From the NCBI RefSeq assembly GCF_030247195.1, contig NC_080670.1:210602546-210666545 (forward strand): a stretch of DNA of 64,000 bases. Reading direction: 5' to 3'. Source of the stretch: Topomyia yanbarensis (taxonomy: Eukaryota > Arthropoda > Insecta > Diptera > Culicidae). How positions within the stretch are numbered: position 1 is the stretch's first letter; every line of letters begins with the position of its first letter. Below, piece after piece: positions 46,956-59,851 of this stretch. The position numbers and the translations under genes are program-made. A model generated the notes under the pieces. It did not search any database. It saw nothing but the letters and a program-made list of their open reading frames with translations, and was not told the DNA's origin.

Positions 46956-47713
46956 ATGAAGTATTTCTACTGCGTCCTGCTTCTTCTAATTATATCCACA
47001 ACCATCGCTTGGTCAGCAGAAACGGATTCACCGAAGGAGGACACGAAGAGTATAATAGATTATTCGCATGTTAAGAAAATGTCCTTATGACACTAGCTCG
47101 TTTCCATTTAACCGGAATCCATTAATGTTTATGATAACCTGTACAGTAAAATAACCAAATGTTGGCCCCTTTTTTACAGCATGAGCTACTCTTTCGTTCA
47201 TTTGAAAATAGTTCCTACAATAAAATTCATGGCCAACTCAAACTGTTTAAAGCTCTTCAACTCATTGCTGTTCCTTTTTGTCAGCATGAGCAGTCTCCAA
47301 ACAATAATTCATTTACTCCATTAATCAGAAATTGTCCAATGGAATTCGAGCTAGTTTAAATGGATTTCGAGTAGATCGTATTTAATCAACTAAATTTATT
47401 GCTTTGTTTAGCTGTAACCAAAACGGAAGACGGGGGAACATGCCAGACGATCAAATGTTCCAATCACTGCAATAATAAAGGTCATATTAGAGGAAAGTGC
47501 AAACGCGAAAAATGCTACTGTTCGTTGGCTAAAATGCCAAAGAAGATCACAGAAGAGTAAGTGTAAGAAAGAGTTCATTCAAAAGTTTTTCGTAGAACTG
47601 TTAATATAGTCGCGTCATAGCACCAGAAGATGGTTGCGACGTTTTAAACGGATCTCTAATCTCTCGAATATTTTTTCAGTACCCCAGCAACCAAAGCACC
47701 TACAAAAGCATAA
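46956..47713 (+). CDS. Small secreted CS-alpha/beta (defensin-like) peptide, paralogue 3
   Basis: Exons 1 and 2 (46956-47049 and from 47412) match the paralogues: signal peptide, phase-1 intron (A|GTATAA to TTTAG|CT), and six cysteines spaced C-x4-C-x3-C-x9-C-x4-C-x1-C with CxxxC, GxC and CxC. Two endings are possible. Read through, exon 2 stops at TAA 47558-47560 (80 aa). A strong donor, GA|GTAAGT at 47557, and an acceptor TTTTTTCAG|T at 47679 allow a third exon, 47680-47713. It stays in frame and gives a Thr/Pro/Ala/Lys tail before TAA. Either way a Lys-rich C-terminal extension absent from paralogues 1 and 2 follows the last cysteine. An AATAAA is at 47788. Confidence 0.78.
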
Positions 47714-47793
47714 CCAGCATACGGGACCGGAAGTTTGGATTAAACATATAAATTAATATCTGCATTAAAATTGTAATTCTGAGATGCAATAAA

Positions 47794-50249
47794 TTATTTA
47801 AAAGGAGCTAAATTTTGAAGCCTTAGTTATAGAAAACTAATGTTGATCCCGGATACGGGCTTTTCAGAAAAGTTTTTGTCAAATCTGTTATCATCCTTCG
47901 CTTAAATTCACGTTTTCCACCTTCGAATGTTACCTTAACAAGTAAAGATAAACAAACAATCATAACAGATCCGAACAAAATTACTCCCGAAGCAAACCGT
48001 AGTTCCTACTGTGGGACACCGACTGAACAAAACCAGCAAACCGTTCGAGTTTTCCGCTTGATGAGCTAAATAATTGCGAGTTTTTCATTAATTCCTCACG
48101 ACTGGACGGATGACGGTTGGGTTCTTCTTCGCTCATCGTGTGCATTTGCAAGCTCCACTTACCGTTCATTTCATCCTGTTGAATGAGGATGTGTTCTTTT
48201 CTCAAAGAGTCATTCATTTACGGAAATGCAAAGAATACGGCTGATTGCGGCTCCATCACGATATATATGAACGAGGGATGCAACAACTAACACTACGAAC
48301 GTTGCATCTACATACATGAGAATATGATGGAGTCCTTCAAGTGAAGTGTGCCTCCTTTGGAAAATTATCCGATGGAGACGCTGGGTACTTGACCGCTTTT
48401 TTCACGCTGAAAAAGTCATACACTAATGAGAATGTCTTCATCAGATATTAAGTTATATATCAATATTAAGTTATTGGCAGTACTGATGGATCGTAAATTA
48501 TAGACGGCTGATGTTGGGGCCAAAAAGCGGTGCAATGACGCACTGTCCGTTTGGTGGACACGCGGCAGAGTCACGCACTTTTGTTTACCTTTATGATTGT
48601 AGCCGCCGGCGATGTCCACTGTACTGTACTGCCTCATAGTCAGACTGTGGTGAGCTGCCTGGAGCAATCTTTGCTAAGCAAATCAAATTATTAGTATAGA
48701 ACGCTTTTTTGAAAAATTTCAGTTCTTGCGGAATTATTGCTGACGAGCACCTGTAAAGGTTGTTTCGATTTTCTTTTGGGGAAGCTCTGCTTCTAGAAAC
48801 TAATGTCCATTAGCGCACTGATGGTTTCATTTGTAATTTTGCATCAAAATACCTGATTTTTCGTCACAAGCGAGAGTCCTTTCTTCACGAAACCGTATGT
48901 TGTATGATGAGAAACACTATACAATATTTTCCACAAGCAGACAAATAATCCAAGCAGCCTTCGCTTCCACTGTTCGTTCATCAGTCTTGAATAACTCGCA
49001 AATAAACTCGAGTATTTTTGACAGTTCGCTTGTAGTGAAGGCAGGCTTAGAAAAATTTGCTTCGAGCGAATATAGTTGTACACAGAATTTCATGTCAACG
49101 GTATAAGTGAACTGTGAGGTTAACTGTGTCAGTGAAGAAAGAATAAATCGCGCTCTTAAGAAAAAACCTGTACTTTTGTTGCTCAAGCCAGAAAAATTAT
49201 GATAGGTTTTGAAGCCTTTTTCTTCAAGCGAAAACAAAAATCAATTATGACACGGTATGACATACTGCGTTTGAAATTTGAGCGGAAAACGGTGTGGAAA
49301 AACCCCTAAAGAATGCAACAACTTATGTCAATTCATATTCCAGGAAGTACTGAATAGCTTTTCCGTAGAAAGTATTGTAGTAGCATATTTCTGCAGGTTC
49401 GAAGATATAACATTCCTCGCCCACTGACAACCATTACGTAGAATGATTCCCATGCGGCAGCCTTCTCTATTAAATCAACGAGCTCTGTACGGTCTAACTG
49501 AATCCAGTTTATTCTCAGCTATGGCTTGTACTGCACATCAGGAAACCTGGCCTGTTTGCTGATTAATTGTATTTTTGAACTGCCCGGATTGGGATTTTCT
49601 GAACGAAGGCCAGGCCAACTTTTACCAGCCATATGCTGGTGGTTCCTCGGTTTCGCAAGCAATTTCCGCCACTTCGTTTTACACTGCGGACCCGGGCTGC
49701 ATAATGCTGCTGCTTCACTCGCTGGAGCAGGGATGTGGAATAAATTGAATCTGCATGCTCTATGAAGCTTTATTTTTACGGTCTTTCCTGCGGGAGCAAT
49801 TTCATCGCTTTCTTCGGCGTAAGCTATGTTGGCGTGCGAAGGACCATTGTATGCACCTTTTGTATTACCGACAAGCAGAAACGTCATTAATCACTGGGAT
49901 GAATTCAGGGCTGTGACAGCATCATCAAGGTATTTGGTCCTTTGTAGCATGGTTTTTGAAGAAGTGTGTTTTTATAAAACTATGTTTATTATTTTTTTAG
50001 GTATTCGATGAAAACAAGTCGTAAAACAATATCCGACTTATCAGAGTTAACTATATTGTTGTCATTACTTATCACATTTCTGTACACTGTCCAATCAACG
50101 ACACGACCTGACACCTTATGAAATATGACGAAGAAACTGTCAGAGTCGTTTACCGTCAGTCACCAGTCACAAAAAATATTTTCTCTAGCAACAATTATTT
50201 GCTTAATCAATCTTTAGCAATGTATAGCAATTATAAGGTGTAGCATTCG
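47794..50249. other. Intergenic, no confident gene
   Basis: A minus-strand ATG frame at 48217 runs 16 codons to a GTAAGT donor near 48162 in phase 1. It could be an alternative first exon, but there is no signal peptide or other support. Other ORFs (48416-48667, 49519-49887) show no domain. Confidence 0.35.
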
Positions 50250-52290
50250 AGATCTCCGAAAATTGGGTTGGTTCGTTGTTACTCGCGGGTCTTCAGGAGG
50301 AGTACAAACCGATGATTATCGTGATTGAAAATTGCGAAACACTCATCACCGGTGTTAGTTTCAGGACGAAGCTACTTCAGGAACTACAGAAATTATTTGT
50401 CAAAGCAGTCTTCATTGGAAGGAAATTGTTCTCATCGATACAAGGCTTAGTCGAAAACAGGTTAGCCGTGCATCAAGCAACTCACAGACACTTTACCAGG
50501 GAATGTCAGACGAAAATCTCGACTATCGTTCAACGTGGTCACAAGGCTTTGAAGTTATTGACAAAAACCACCAGGAATTTACGATTTGAACAATGACCTG
50601 TTCCGCTTTGCCGTGTATCGTTCGTAGATGATTGGACAAGACGAATATTCATCTACCTTTTGAAGACGATATCTGAAGCTGAAGTTTTAGACGCTTTCGC
50701 CCAGTTTCGTACTTTGGCAGAGAAACAAATTAGCGAAACGCAAATTGTTAAGTAAGCGTCAAATCGAGGCAACGATCAAGCATCAAACGCCGACAGAACG
50801 GGTCAATCGTACGATGCATCGCAGAGGGTGAAGTTCATGTTATTTGAGGCGAAGCTACCGAAGTCATTCTGGACGTCATTCACGAGCAACCATTCCTTAA
50901 CAAAAGGTCACAGATTTACGCCAGAATTCATATGGAGTGGTCGTAAGCCTATCTTGTTTCATGTGCGAATTTTTGGTACGCACACGTTCCCATACAGAAG
51001 CAGAAAAAGTGGGACATAAAATCGAATGATTGGATCCTAGTCGATTTCGGTGAGCACAGCAAGGCCTATCAACTTTATGATAAGTTTGAATTTCAACAAT
51101 GACGTTCTGAAACATGACAAAGTTTACTCTAAAATATTCAGAATTTTCTGAAGTTCTCCGAATCCGACAGAGATCTTTACTCCCCGAAACAAGTATAGGT
51201 ATATTTTCTAAGGATACAGTTGGCAACGACCATGACTATCCCTCTGCGACAAACTTCATGTCCATATCGCAGGTTTTTGGGCGCAGTGGTCGGCGCAAAA
51301 ATTTCGAATTTCCTGTTTTTCGTTTTCTTAACTCGCAGTACACACACTACAACCATGGCACTTGAACCCCTTTGAGGAATTTTCGCATTCTTTTTCAGTA
51401 GACTTCACATCCAATTCATAGCGTACAGGACAATTGCATGACTAGTGCTACCATCCCACTGACACTAAGAATCCTCGGTCGAGATTCGAACAACTGTTTA
51501 TGTACGAAGATCCGAAATTCTGCTAAACACCTAAGCCGCCCTGTCAATAAGGGTCTGCCGGTGAGGTGAATATAAGAACAATTACACAGTTAAGCTATGA
51601 CTTGGCAAAAAGCCTATCGGCTGCAAGTGGCTTTCCGAGACCATTATCGTGAGGATAGTTGCTCGAGGATTGGTACAGAAATATCGTGTCGACTGGGTTG
51701 CAAAGCAGGTCACTTTTCGAGCATTATTGACAGTTGTCAACGTGCCAGTCGCAAAGTTTATACCGTGAAGCATGTAAACGTTTGAACGGTGTGTGGTCGA
51801 AGAAACACTAAATAAGTGGTTCCGGTGATGAACAAACTATCTGCCGTTTGAGGAGGAGCTTATCAACACGTGCATGGAATCAGAAAGGTGTATTCGAAGC
51901 TAAGCTTCAAGTCAACGACATCGGATCAGATCTTGTATGTGATCCAATTCAGCTGTTGATTATATGATTGCTATCACAAAGACGGAAGAGCAGTTCAAAG
52001 TGGTTTTCGGCCACCTGCAAGAAATTTTCAATAGATTAACCTGATACAAAGTAAATCAAACTGTTCGGGAAGCTGGCACAGCGTTTTGTTTTGGAGTCAG
52101 AAAAACCATCGTCTACTCGCAGCAGGAAGAGGAGATAGATCCACTAGCCAATACTGTAGATTATCTTCATCACAATTACATATACCAAACATATACCTAT
52201 ATTGAAAAAAGCACTTTTTTGGACGAGATTTCAAGAAAATTAACGTAATTCTGTCCAAAGGAATCCAAAAAAAAGTCATCGAGATTATCT
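50250..52290 (+). pseudogene. Decayed Ty1/copia retrotransposon (gag, integrase, RT pieces)
   Basis: The plus-strand frames with many stops read, in order, as copia blocks. They are gag (VGSLLLAGLQEEYKPMI), the integrase core (VSFVDDWTRRIFIYLL), late integrase (FEAKLPKSFW, then RKPILFHVRIFGTH), a SKAYQLYD block and RT (AITKTEEQFKVVFGHLQEIF). The order is correct for copia. No LTRs are recognised. It is non-functional. Confidence 0.85.
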
Positions 52291-53000
52291 CTCTGCCTAG
52301 TATTTATATTGGATACTGCTCGATCGACCTTCAGGAATGTGTTTTTTTCTTATTTCATTCCTTATTATTTTCGGAGAGGTTGTAGAATTTCATTCTTTGA
52401 TTCCGCTATGCATCGTAATATAAGTATGACATTTAATATCACCTTGATCACTATTTATATCGATGAATTTCTGCCGGTCATTAATTGACTGATGTTTTTC
52501 CTTTAATTTTCATTTCATAATCCTCGCCCGTCTTATACATCGTATTGCATTAAGGTACGAAGCTTGTTCCAACGCCGTAAATTCCGTGTTTCACTCCACT
52601 CGTACATGAAAGAGAAAATAATATATTAAAATATGAATATAATTAATAAATAAATGTTGGTTGGTTACTTTTGTGATATTATTACTAATGCGAATACTGC
52701 ATAACATTCTACTAATAGTAATAGAGAACCGAAGCTGTTAACGAAATATAAAATATATAAATAATCTAATCTTATTTTTGACTGGTACCAGTTTCCTTTT
52801 TACAATTTAATTGATCTTTGACAATAATTCCGATCGGCGCAGGCTTCTATGCGAATTAGGCATTCACTGACTCACAAAATTGAAAAGTACCCCATCCCAA
52901 TTGAACGTACGGGCAGGGTCACAGGATTCAACAAATCTCCACACAAAACATTAACTTGAATTGTTTTCAACAAGAAAAACGACTAACCTTTCAATATATT
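52291..53000. other. AT-rich contig end, no gene
   Basis: No coding content is recognised. It ends at the second gap. Confidence 0.4.
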
Positions 53001-53500
53001 NNNNNNNNNNNNNNNNNNNNNNNNNNNNNNNNNNNNNNNNNNNNNNNNNNNNNNNNNNNNNNNNNNNNNNNNNNNNNNNNNNNNNNNNNNNNNNNNNNNN
53101 NNNNNNNNNNNNNNNNNNNNNNNNNNNNNNNNNNNNNNNNNNNNNNNNNNNNNNNNNNNNNNNNNNNNNNNNNNNNNNNNNNNNNNNNNNNNNNNNNNNN
53201 NNNNNNNNNNNNNNNNNNNNNNNNNNNNNNNNNNNNNNNNNNNNNNNNNNNNNNNNNNNNNNNNNNNNNNNNNNNNNNNNNNNNNNNNNNNNNNNNNNNN
53301 NNNNNNNNNNNNNNNNNNNNNNNNNNNNNNNNNNNNNNNNNNNNNNNNNNNNNNNNNNNNNNNNNNNNNNNNNNNNNNNNNNNNNNNNNNNNNNNNNNNN
53401 NNNNNNNNNNNNNNNNNNNNNNNNNNNNNNNNNNNNNNNNNNNNNNNNNNNNNNNNNNNNNNNNNNNNNNNNNNNNNNNNNNNNNNNNNNNNNNNNNNNN
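53001..53500. other. Assembly gap, exactly 500 N
   Basis: Same fixed length as the first gap. The two gaps bound a 39,966-bp contig. Confidence 0.99.
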
Positions 53501-53728
53501 TAAAGCTTACATGCTTTAAAGATCCTTGAAGCATGTATGCGTTATATCAGCTTTATATACGCATGTAGAGCAAGCTATAATGCTATATGTCGGCTGTGCA
53601 GTTATGCATTATTGATGCTAATAAAGAGCTTTATTGCGTTGTTAATGCTGTAATGGAGTTTCAATGCAACATTAGTGCAAATGTATAGCCAATATAGTGC
53701 AATGGCTTAATGCTTATGGTTACTTGGG
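53501..53728. mobile_element. Right half of a CCCAAGTAACC-family MITE at contig edge
   Basis: Rich in TAATGCT/AGCTTTAT words, ending GCTTAATGCTTATGGTTACTTGGG-like at 53728. The left end lies beyond the gap. Confidence 0.6.
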
Positions 53729-53845
53729 TTCTATATATATATTATTTTTCCGGGTCCTAAAAGGGTCGCGGGATTTACGTATCAACTTTTCCGTTGAACA
53801 ATAAATTGTAATGTCGAATTGTTATACAGATATTCAGCGTCCATA

Positions 53846-54070
53846 TCTCGACAAACTTATGTTTACGGCTTATAAACCAATTGTCAAAATTCTCTTCAAG
53901 GGGACATTTCAAATGATCCGCCAATGGCCGCACACTGTTCACAGCAGCCACCGAAAGATTTTTTCTCTATTGGTTACTATCAACAGCTGTAATTGGTAAG
54001 GAAAAGTGCGTCCGGAATTTCCCCTGAAAATGAATTTGGCTTATACGCCGTAACCATAAGTTTGTCGACT
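53846..54070. mobile_element. Fold-back MITE, diverged relative of 6501-6755
   Basis: CTCGACAAACTTATGTTTAC on the left is mirrored by ACCATAAGTTTGTCGA on the right. GGCTTATAAACC and GGCTTATACGCC are also mirrored. It shares the CCGGAATTTCC and GTCAAAAT words with the copy at 6501. Confidence 0.65.
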
Positions 54071-57000
54071 CTTCGCTTATAAACCATAATCTAAGCATGC
54101 GTCGAAAATACCGTTAAACAAACGTCAAGATCGACTGCACGAAATCTCTCGGAAATGCACTGTAGAGAAGGATTCACAACATAACCACGTCAAGCCTCCC
54201 AAAGAGACGTTGTCCATGCGCCATATTCATGTGAGTGAGTGATAGCCTGTTAACCGTGCAGGGCTCATGTTCTAGTTGCATAGTACATACATGTAGCTGA
54301 CCGTATTAATTGGCTGCTGTCATTCCGAGTGAGGTGAAATGTGAACTGAGTACAAGAACCTATAATTTTGCATACGGTGCTGGACAAAACAATGATTCGT
54401 CATCTAATGACGCCTGGCCTAAACGAGTTGGTTATAAAACGACGATATGCAAGATGATACGACGCCTCTTTTAAAAACCCATTCAGCAGAGTGACAGGCC
54501 ATTTAGTTTATTAATTAGTCCTGTGAATAGAATAGTGGAATAATTGTCAACAATCCGTTTCCAGGGAATTTCAAGTCGTAAAAATTACGAAGTCATCTAG
54601 ACAATAACAAAGATATTTCTTTTGTTGTAGCTAAATGCACCGCGACTTTATTAGAGTTATTTGCTTATAATTTAACAAAGCAGCCATTGATTTGAAACGA
54701 TTATGAAGAATCAAAAAGAATACTTCGTGACTTGACGCTGTGTCCATATTTAAAGGGTTTCAAAGTCAGTAACATCGCCTCGCTCGCTGCAGAAAGCAAT
54801 CCATGATTCAATCTACCAAATTTTAGAAAACGTTCCCAATGGAGCTATGACGCACCGTCAGAGGGCAGAGCATCCAATCATATAAATTCGGGCAGCTTGG
54901 TCCTGCTGACTCGAACTTAAGGCAAACTGTTTTACGTAATCACTTAGCAGAAAAAGTAGAACGTTATCAAAATAGGTAACAACAAACAAATCCTTGCCGC
55001 GGTATCCATTTTTATCCTAGGCAAGAAAAAATTTGCTGCAAACCGCTCCAGGCTGGAAACAAACTAAACAAAAGTAGGACAGGAAAAGGCAATAACAAAT
55101 CGGTGGAAATTTTTCCTTTTATCTTGTCTTTGTCGTCGATGCTAGGTGCGGGACATCAGCACAGATTGAACAGACTAAAAATATCTTTATTGTACCGCCT
55201 AAAATGTAGGACCAATTTCCGCCATGAAGTGTCGTTTGATATTTTATGTCACCAACAGATTGAACGAACTTCAATACCGGTTAATGTTTCACGGTTTCAC
55301 GAAAAAAGATATCCAACGTCTGCATTGTCTGTGCTAGCGTGTCCAGTGGACATCACCACCGTACAACAAACGTGATTTGAACAAATAGAAAAAAAATAGA
55401 AGGCAAAGAGGAGGTCGTATTCAAACGGAAAGTTTTTCGATGCGAAAGGTGACTTCCCGTTGATTAGGTTCGTGACATAACGGAGGAACAAACAAATCCG
55501 GAGAATATCAGGTCAAACGGATCGTTTGTCACTCTTTTTAGCACACCGTATTGTTCCTGCTGTGATTTTCCAATCAAGGGCCAATAATAAGAACAGTTAT
55601 CTATCGGTGTAAAAACATGGAAAGAAAAGTATAGCGAAAAAGGAATCAATCAATTTTCAATAAAAGGTGTTTTTCTACGATCTATTATCTTCCTTCCGTG
55701 GTATAAGTTCTTCACCGGTTTGCTACCGGATTTCTGTCAAAACAATCTCACAAATACCTTTCTCTGGTTCTACCGTTTCGCCACGCGAAACAAGCATCAG
55801 TCACGGTCGTAGTAAGCGTGCACGCTCCTTCGCCGTAATAAACAGGTGGTCCTGAACTCGAATCATCGTATAAAATCCATAAAATCGCACCACTCAATGT
55901 CAAGTGTAGAAAGCATTAGTTGATTTCTATGACTGGATTATGTTATTGGAATGTCAACTGGAGCATTCAATGAATGTGTCTTTATAGAACATCAGTATTG
56001 GATACAACATACGGAAAGCAAGAAACGTTGAGGTAAAAAAATACAAATCAACATAGACAGTTGACAAATAAAACGAACTTGTTTGTTTACATTTGACTTA
56101 TTTGCAATATCGGGCTTCACTTTGAATGTTGAACATTTTTGGCTGCAACGCTTGATCCCGTATATTTACTCTGCTTTTCCTCATAAATATGTATGCAAAT
56201 GAAAACATTATTCCGTTTCGATGGTGTACCTATAATCCAGCAGGAGCACAAGGGCAGTCCAGATTATCTCGGTTTAATATCCAGTGCTGCTATATTGCAG
56301 CTTAGAGCATCACTAACATATCGGTGAAATTGATTTTCTTTCTCGATGCTCGATGGTCCGTGGATAGGAAATTCAATGGCTTGGCAAAAATGTATGCAAA
56401 TGAACTTCGTCTGGGCCAAATTGTTATTGCTATAAAGTTCGAAATTTTCGTTTTTATTAAAGTGAGGAGGACTTCCTTTTTTGTTTCCCAAATATCAAGC
56501 CCTGCTGAAGATGGGACGGAAAAGTTGAACCCTTTTTGATCCTTCACGTTCAGAAGCCCAATTAATTACAGTGGAGCATGTTTTCTTCCAGCTTTTGACT
56601 TTAGTCGACCGCAATGAAATAATAATGAACACAAACTTGCGGAAATTCAGTATAAAAATATGTACATGGTAGATGTGAAGTGATCCCTTACTTCCCTCGC
56701 TCCGCATATCGCAGTTTATCGTCCCGTTTGGAGTCTATATTCTGTTGTAGCTTTATGTAATAAACACCTCTGTTATGACCATTATGTCGGAAGTTTTACC
56801 CATAAAATTTATCCCCATACCTTTGGCTGTGTGTATTTTTAGCTAAGTATCAATAACCACTATTGTTGTACCGTGCTGGCCAACAAGACGTTAACCTTTA
56901 GGTGAAAATGGAACGTACATAGATCGATGTTGCTAAATCAATTGTAGAGCAACGCTTGGGTTGGGTTATTTTTAGAGATCTGAACTGGAATAATGTGAAT

Positions 57001-59205
57001 ACGGGAGTTGTTATTTGTTGGAAGTTCAAACTAGTAAGCTTTGCAGGTTAACTAGAAAAGAGAAAAAAAAATCTAACAGTTAAGTTTCTGTATTATGGTA
57101 CAGAGGGTCTCTTTTTAAAACCAAATTCCTCTATTTTCTAAATTTATCTAAATTAAAACCATTTTTCCGTCGTCCATAGTCACCTCACACTGATGTAAGA
57201 GATAAGGCGCTGGTATTTTAATTTTTGCTTTGGCGCTCGTTTGTTTGTTGTTCGTTCCAGATGAATAAGGCTCCGCAATAAAGTGTAAATACACTTCTGT
57301 TCTACACAGTGGCTATTGATTTTAAATATTGCCGTGCCCGCCCTTCTGTTCGCTCAGCAAAATATACTTGGAGATTACAATAGGGCTTTAGATTGCGGGA
57401 GTTCCGTCACATCCGAAATTCTGTTCTGATAATGTTTAAAAGTTTAACAGAGGATGGAAGATTTATTGTGGTTAGCAACCTAGAACACGTTTTACGACTA
57501 CACGTTCCTTCACTACGTACTTCCGATAAGTTCATTGCAAGCATCATGTCACATTTACGGAGAGATGGAGTCCGTTATGTTTTTGACCTGTCAAAATTTC
57601 ATCCCAGCCAGACCCTAAAATTCTCATACCTATTCAATGAACGACGAAATTCAGAGAATTCATCTTCGTCCTTTCCTTGCCTCTTTCGTCGCTAAATGCA
57701 TGAAAAAATAAAACAGTAAAGGCGATGTCCCCTCCTCTCTCGATTTTACGAAAACGAGTAGCAGCAGCAGCGACTTTCGTTTTCCTATGACAATCCGAAA
57801 TTTCAATTTCGTTTTGATGCATGCTCAGTAATTTGCGATTCTCATTCATTAAATGAAATTAATGCAATGTGCATCTAATAATGCAACTAGAACATAGTTA
57901 AAATGAGAAATATGCACACCGATCAGGCTTCTGTCTTACAATACCATCATTAGCTCGCAAATCTACAGAATTGAGCATCGACAAATAAATATCATTACTA
58001 GTGTATTTGCGTTTCCCCAGCAGTAAGCTCAACATCGAAGTTACCAATCTCATTCTGAATCTCAAAGCGAAAACGAGCATGCGGAGAGAATAATGAAAAC
58101 GCTCCGCTACATGATTGCTTTGTCCTAGCCCGTTGTCTCATTTTCGATTTCACAAAGTGCTTGTGGTATGGAAAGAAGCTTCGTTCTTTCGTCAGTTTCG
58201 CCAGATTTTGGCAAATGAAAAAAACATTTTCCGACTCTGATCCCAGCTTTCCCTACGACCACATTATGTACCTAACGAGGACAGATACCCACGTGCCCGA
58301 TCTGCAATCAGTCGGAGCGCAAAGAGAAATAATTTTTTCGAAACTAATTGCTTCATTTTTATTTGTCTAAAGTTATTATCGACAATGACTCAGTACCAGT
58401 AACAACTAGACTGAAGTTTCAAATTGACACAGGAAAATCAGAGTCGCTACATCTGTTACTCGCTTTTCTAGAATCGTTAGAAGGGCATTTAGTTTTATTA
58501 TTTTATTTTGTATTTTTTTACCATCCATTCATCGTTCATTGAACAGATATGGGAATTGCCAGCCCAGTCAATCTTAGAGAAGATCTGATAAGCAACCCCG
58601 GTGAGATCTTTGATCGTATGCTGACCAGGAAGGGGAAAGTGGAGTAACGTCTATTCTCCATGTTAGGAGCGGCTCCAAACACCGTCTATCCCAAAACGGG
58701 CAACTGAAGAAGAAATGCGGCTCCTCATCAGCTATATCCAAGATGGTACCCCATCACGAGGCTAGGTGTCGCAGCCCTGGTAATTCGGCATGTCAAATAA
58801 AAACCAAACATCCACGAAAATGTAATAATAAATACAGGATGAAACAATTGGCAACGGATACGGTAATGTTTAACGAAATCTGACTGAAAACTCGGTACTT
58901 AGAACGGCACAGCTCTGTTGGAACCAACAAAAACCGCCCAATTTGCTCGGGAGCTGCAAATCGTGTTGGTGGATATCGCAGGCCTTCAGGTAGTTCGATG
59001 GCGCCACACAGGAGGAAGAGGATTCCGTGCAGTAAATCCAACTGCGGGTTCCTCGCTCAAGCGAGGAAATATGATATGAAGGATGACGAGTGATCTGAGT
59101 AATGGAAATAAAAAGCATGTTTTTCGCTAATAATTCAATTTTTGGTCTTTTGGCTTAAGTGCCAATACCCTATTTAGGACTGGTGGTATCCAACGGGGAA
59201 AAACG
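54071..59205. other. Long non-coding stretch, probable intron
   Basis: No exon or domain is recognised. The longest ATG ORF, 57393-57695 (100 codons), has no known motif. If the Ig/FN3 gene model holds, this is intronic. Confidence 0.4.
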
Positions 59206-59252
59206 ATCGGAAATGGTGAGTGAAGCTAAGCAATCGTGTGAAAAAAATTCCC

Positions 59253-59325
59253 CCCAGAGGCGAGATTCGAACTCGCAACCTTTGAGACTCCGGCCCAATG
59301 CACTAACCCTTATGCTATCCCTGGG
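59253..59325 (-). tRNA. tRNA-like sequence, left arm (probably SINE- or repeat-borne)
   Basis: Identical to the right-arm copy. A cloverleaf can be drawn: 7-bp acceptor (CCCAGGG with CTCTGGG), 4-bp D stem, 5-bp anticodon stem, 5-nt variable loop and 5-bp T stem (GCGAG with CTCGC around TTCGAAT). The loop CCGGAGT would place GGA as anticodon, but C replaces the universal T33, three bases separate acceptor and D stem, and Ser tRNAs need a long variable arm. So it is probably not a working tRNA. Confidence 0.5.
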
Positions 59326-59733
59326 TATGGTGACATCCCAGAAAGAACATATGATTATCCCATTGGCGACGGTGATCGTACCCTGCCTTCAAAGCGAGAA
59401 TCACACACAACGGCAGCTGATCACTCCTGAATTATTAGTTTAATTCGAACGGACGGGTTCGCTCCCGTCATACCTCTGTTCACTGGGCAAGGGACCAGAA
59501 TATCGACAGTCTTCATTAGCTCTGTCACCCACCGAAGTACGATGGGTAATGAACTAAAAATTAGACATCAGACGATAATAAAAACCCGGGCCTTGGCATC
59601 TAGCGGGGAAATTAAATAGATCAAATGTGTTGGAGTGATCAGCTGCCGTTGTGTGTGATTCTCGCTTTGAAGGCAGGGTACGATCACCGTCGCCAATGGG
59701 ATAATCATATGTTCTTTCTGGGATGCCACCATA

Positions 59734-59806
59734 CCCAGGGATAGCATAAGGGTTAGTGCATTGGGCCGGAGTCTCAAAGGTTGCGAGTTCGAATCTCGCC
59801 TCTGGG
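59734..59806 (+). tRNA. tRNA-like sequence, right arm
   Basis: Same 73-nt cloverleaf as the left arm, in opposite orientation. The B box GAGTTCGAATC is good and the A box TAGCATAAGGG fair, so RNA polymerase III transcription is possible. No T-run terminator follows at once; TTTTTTT comes 6-13 bases later, after GGGGGAA. Confidence 0.5.
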
Positions 59807-59851
59807 GGGAATTTTTTTCACACTATTGCTTAGCTTCACTCACCATTTCCG

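Noticed and set aside
50250..52290. Intact copia polyprotein
   Set aside because: Many stops and frameshifts interrupt every domain. Only the order of blocks survives.
57393..57695. A 100-codon plus-strand ORF
   Set aside because: It has no recognisable motif and no gene context. Kept only as intronic sequence.
59734..59806. Functional tRNA-Ser(GGA)
   Set aside because: T33 is missing, the acceptor/D-stem linker is 3 nt, and the long variable arm of Ser tRNAs is absent. The sequence sits inside a repeat arm.
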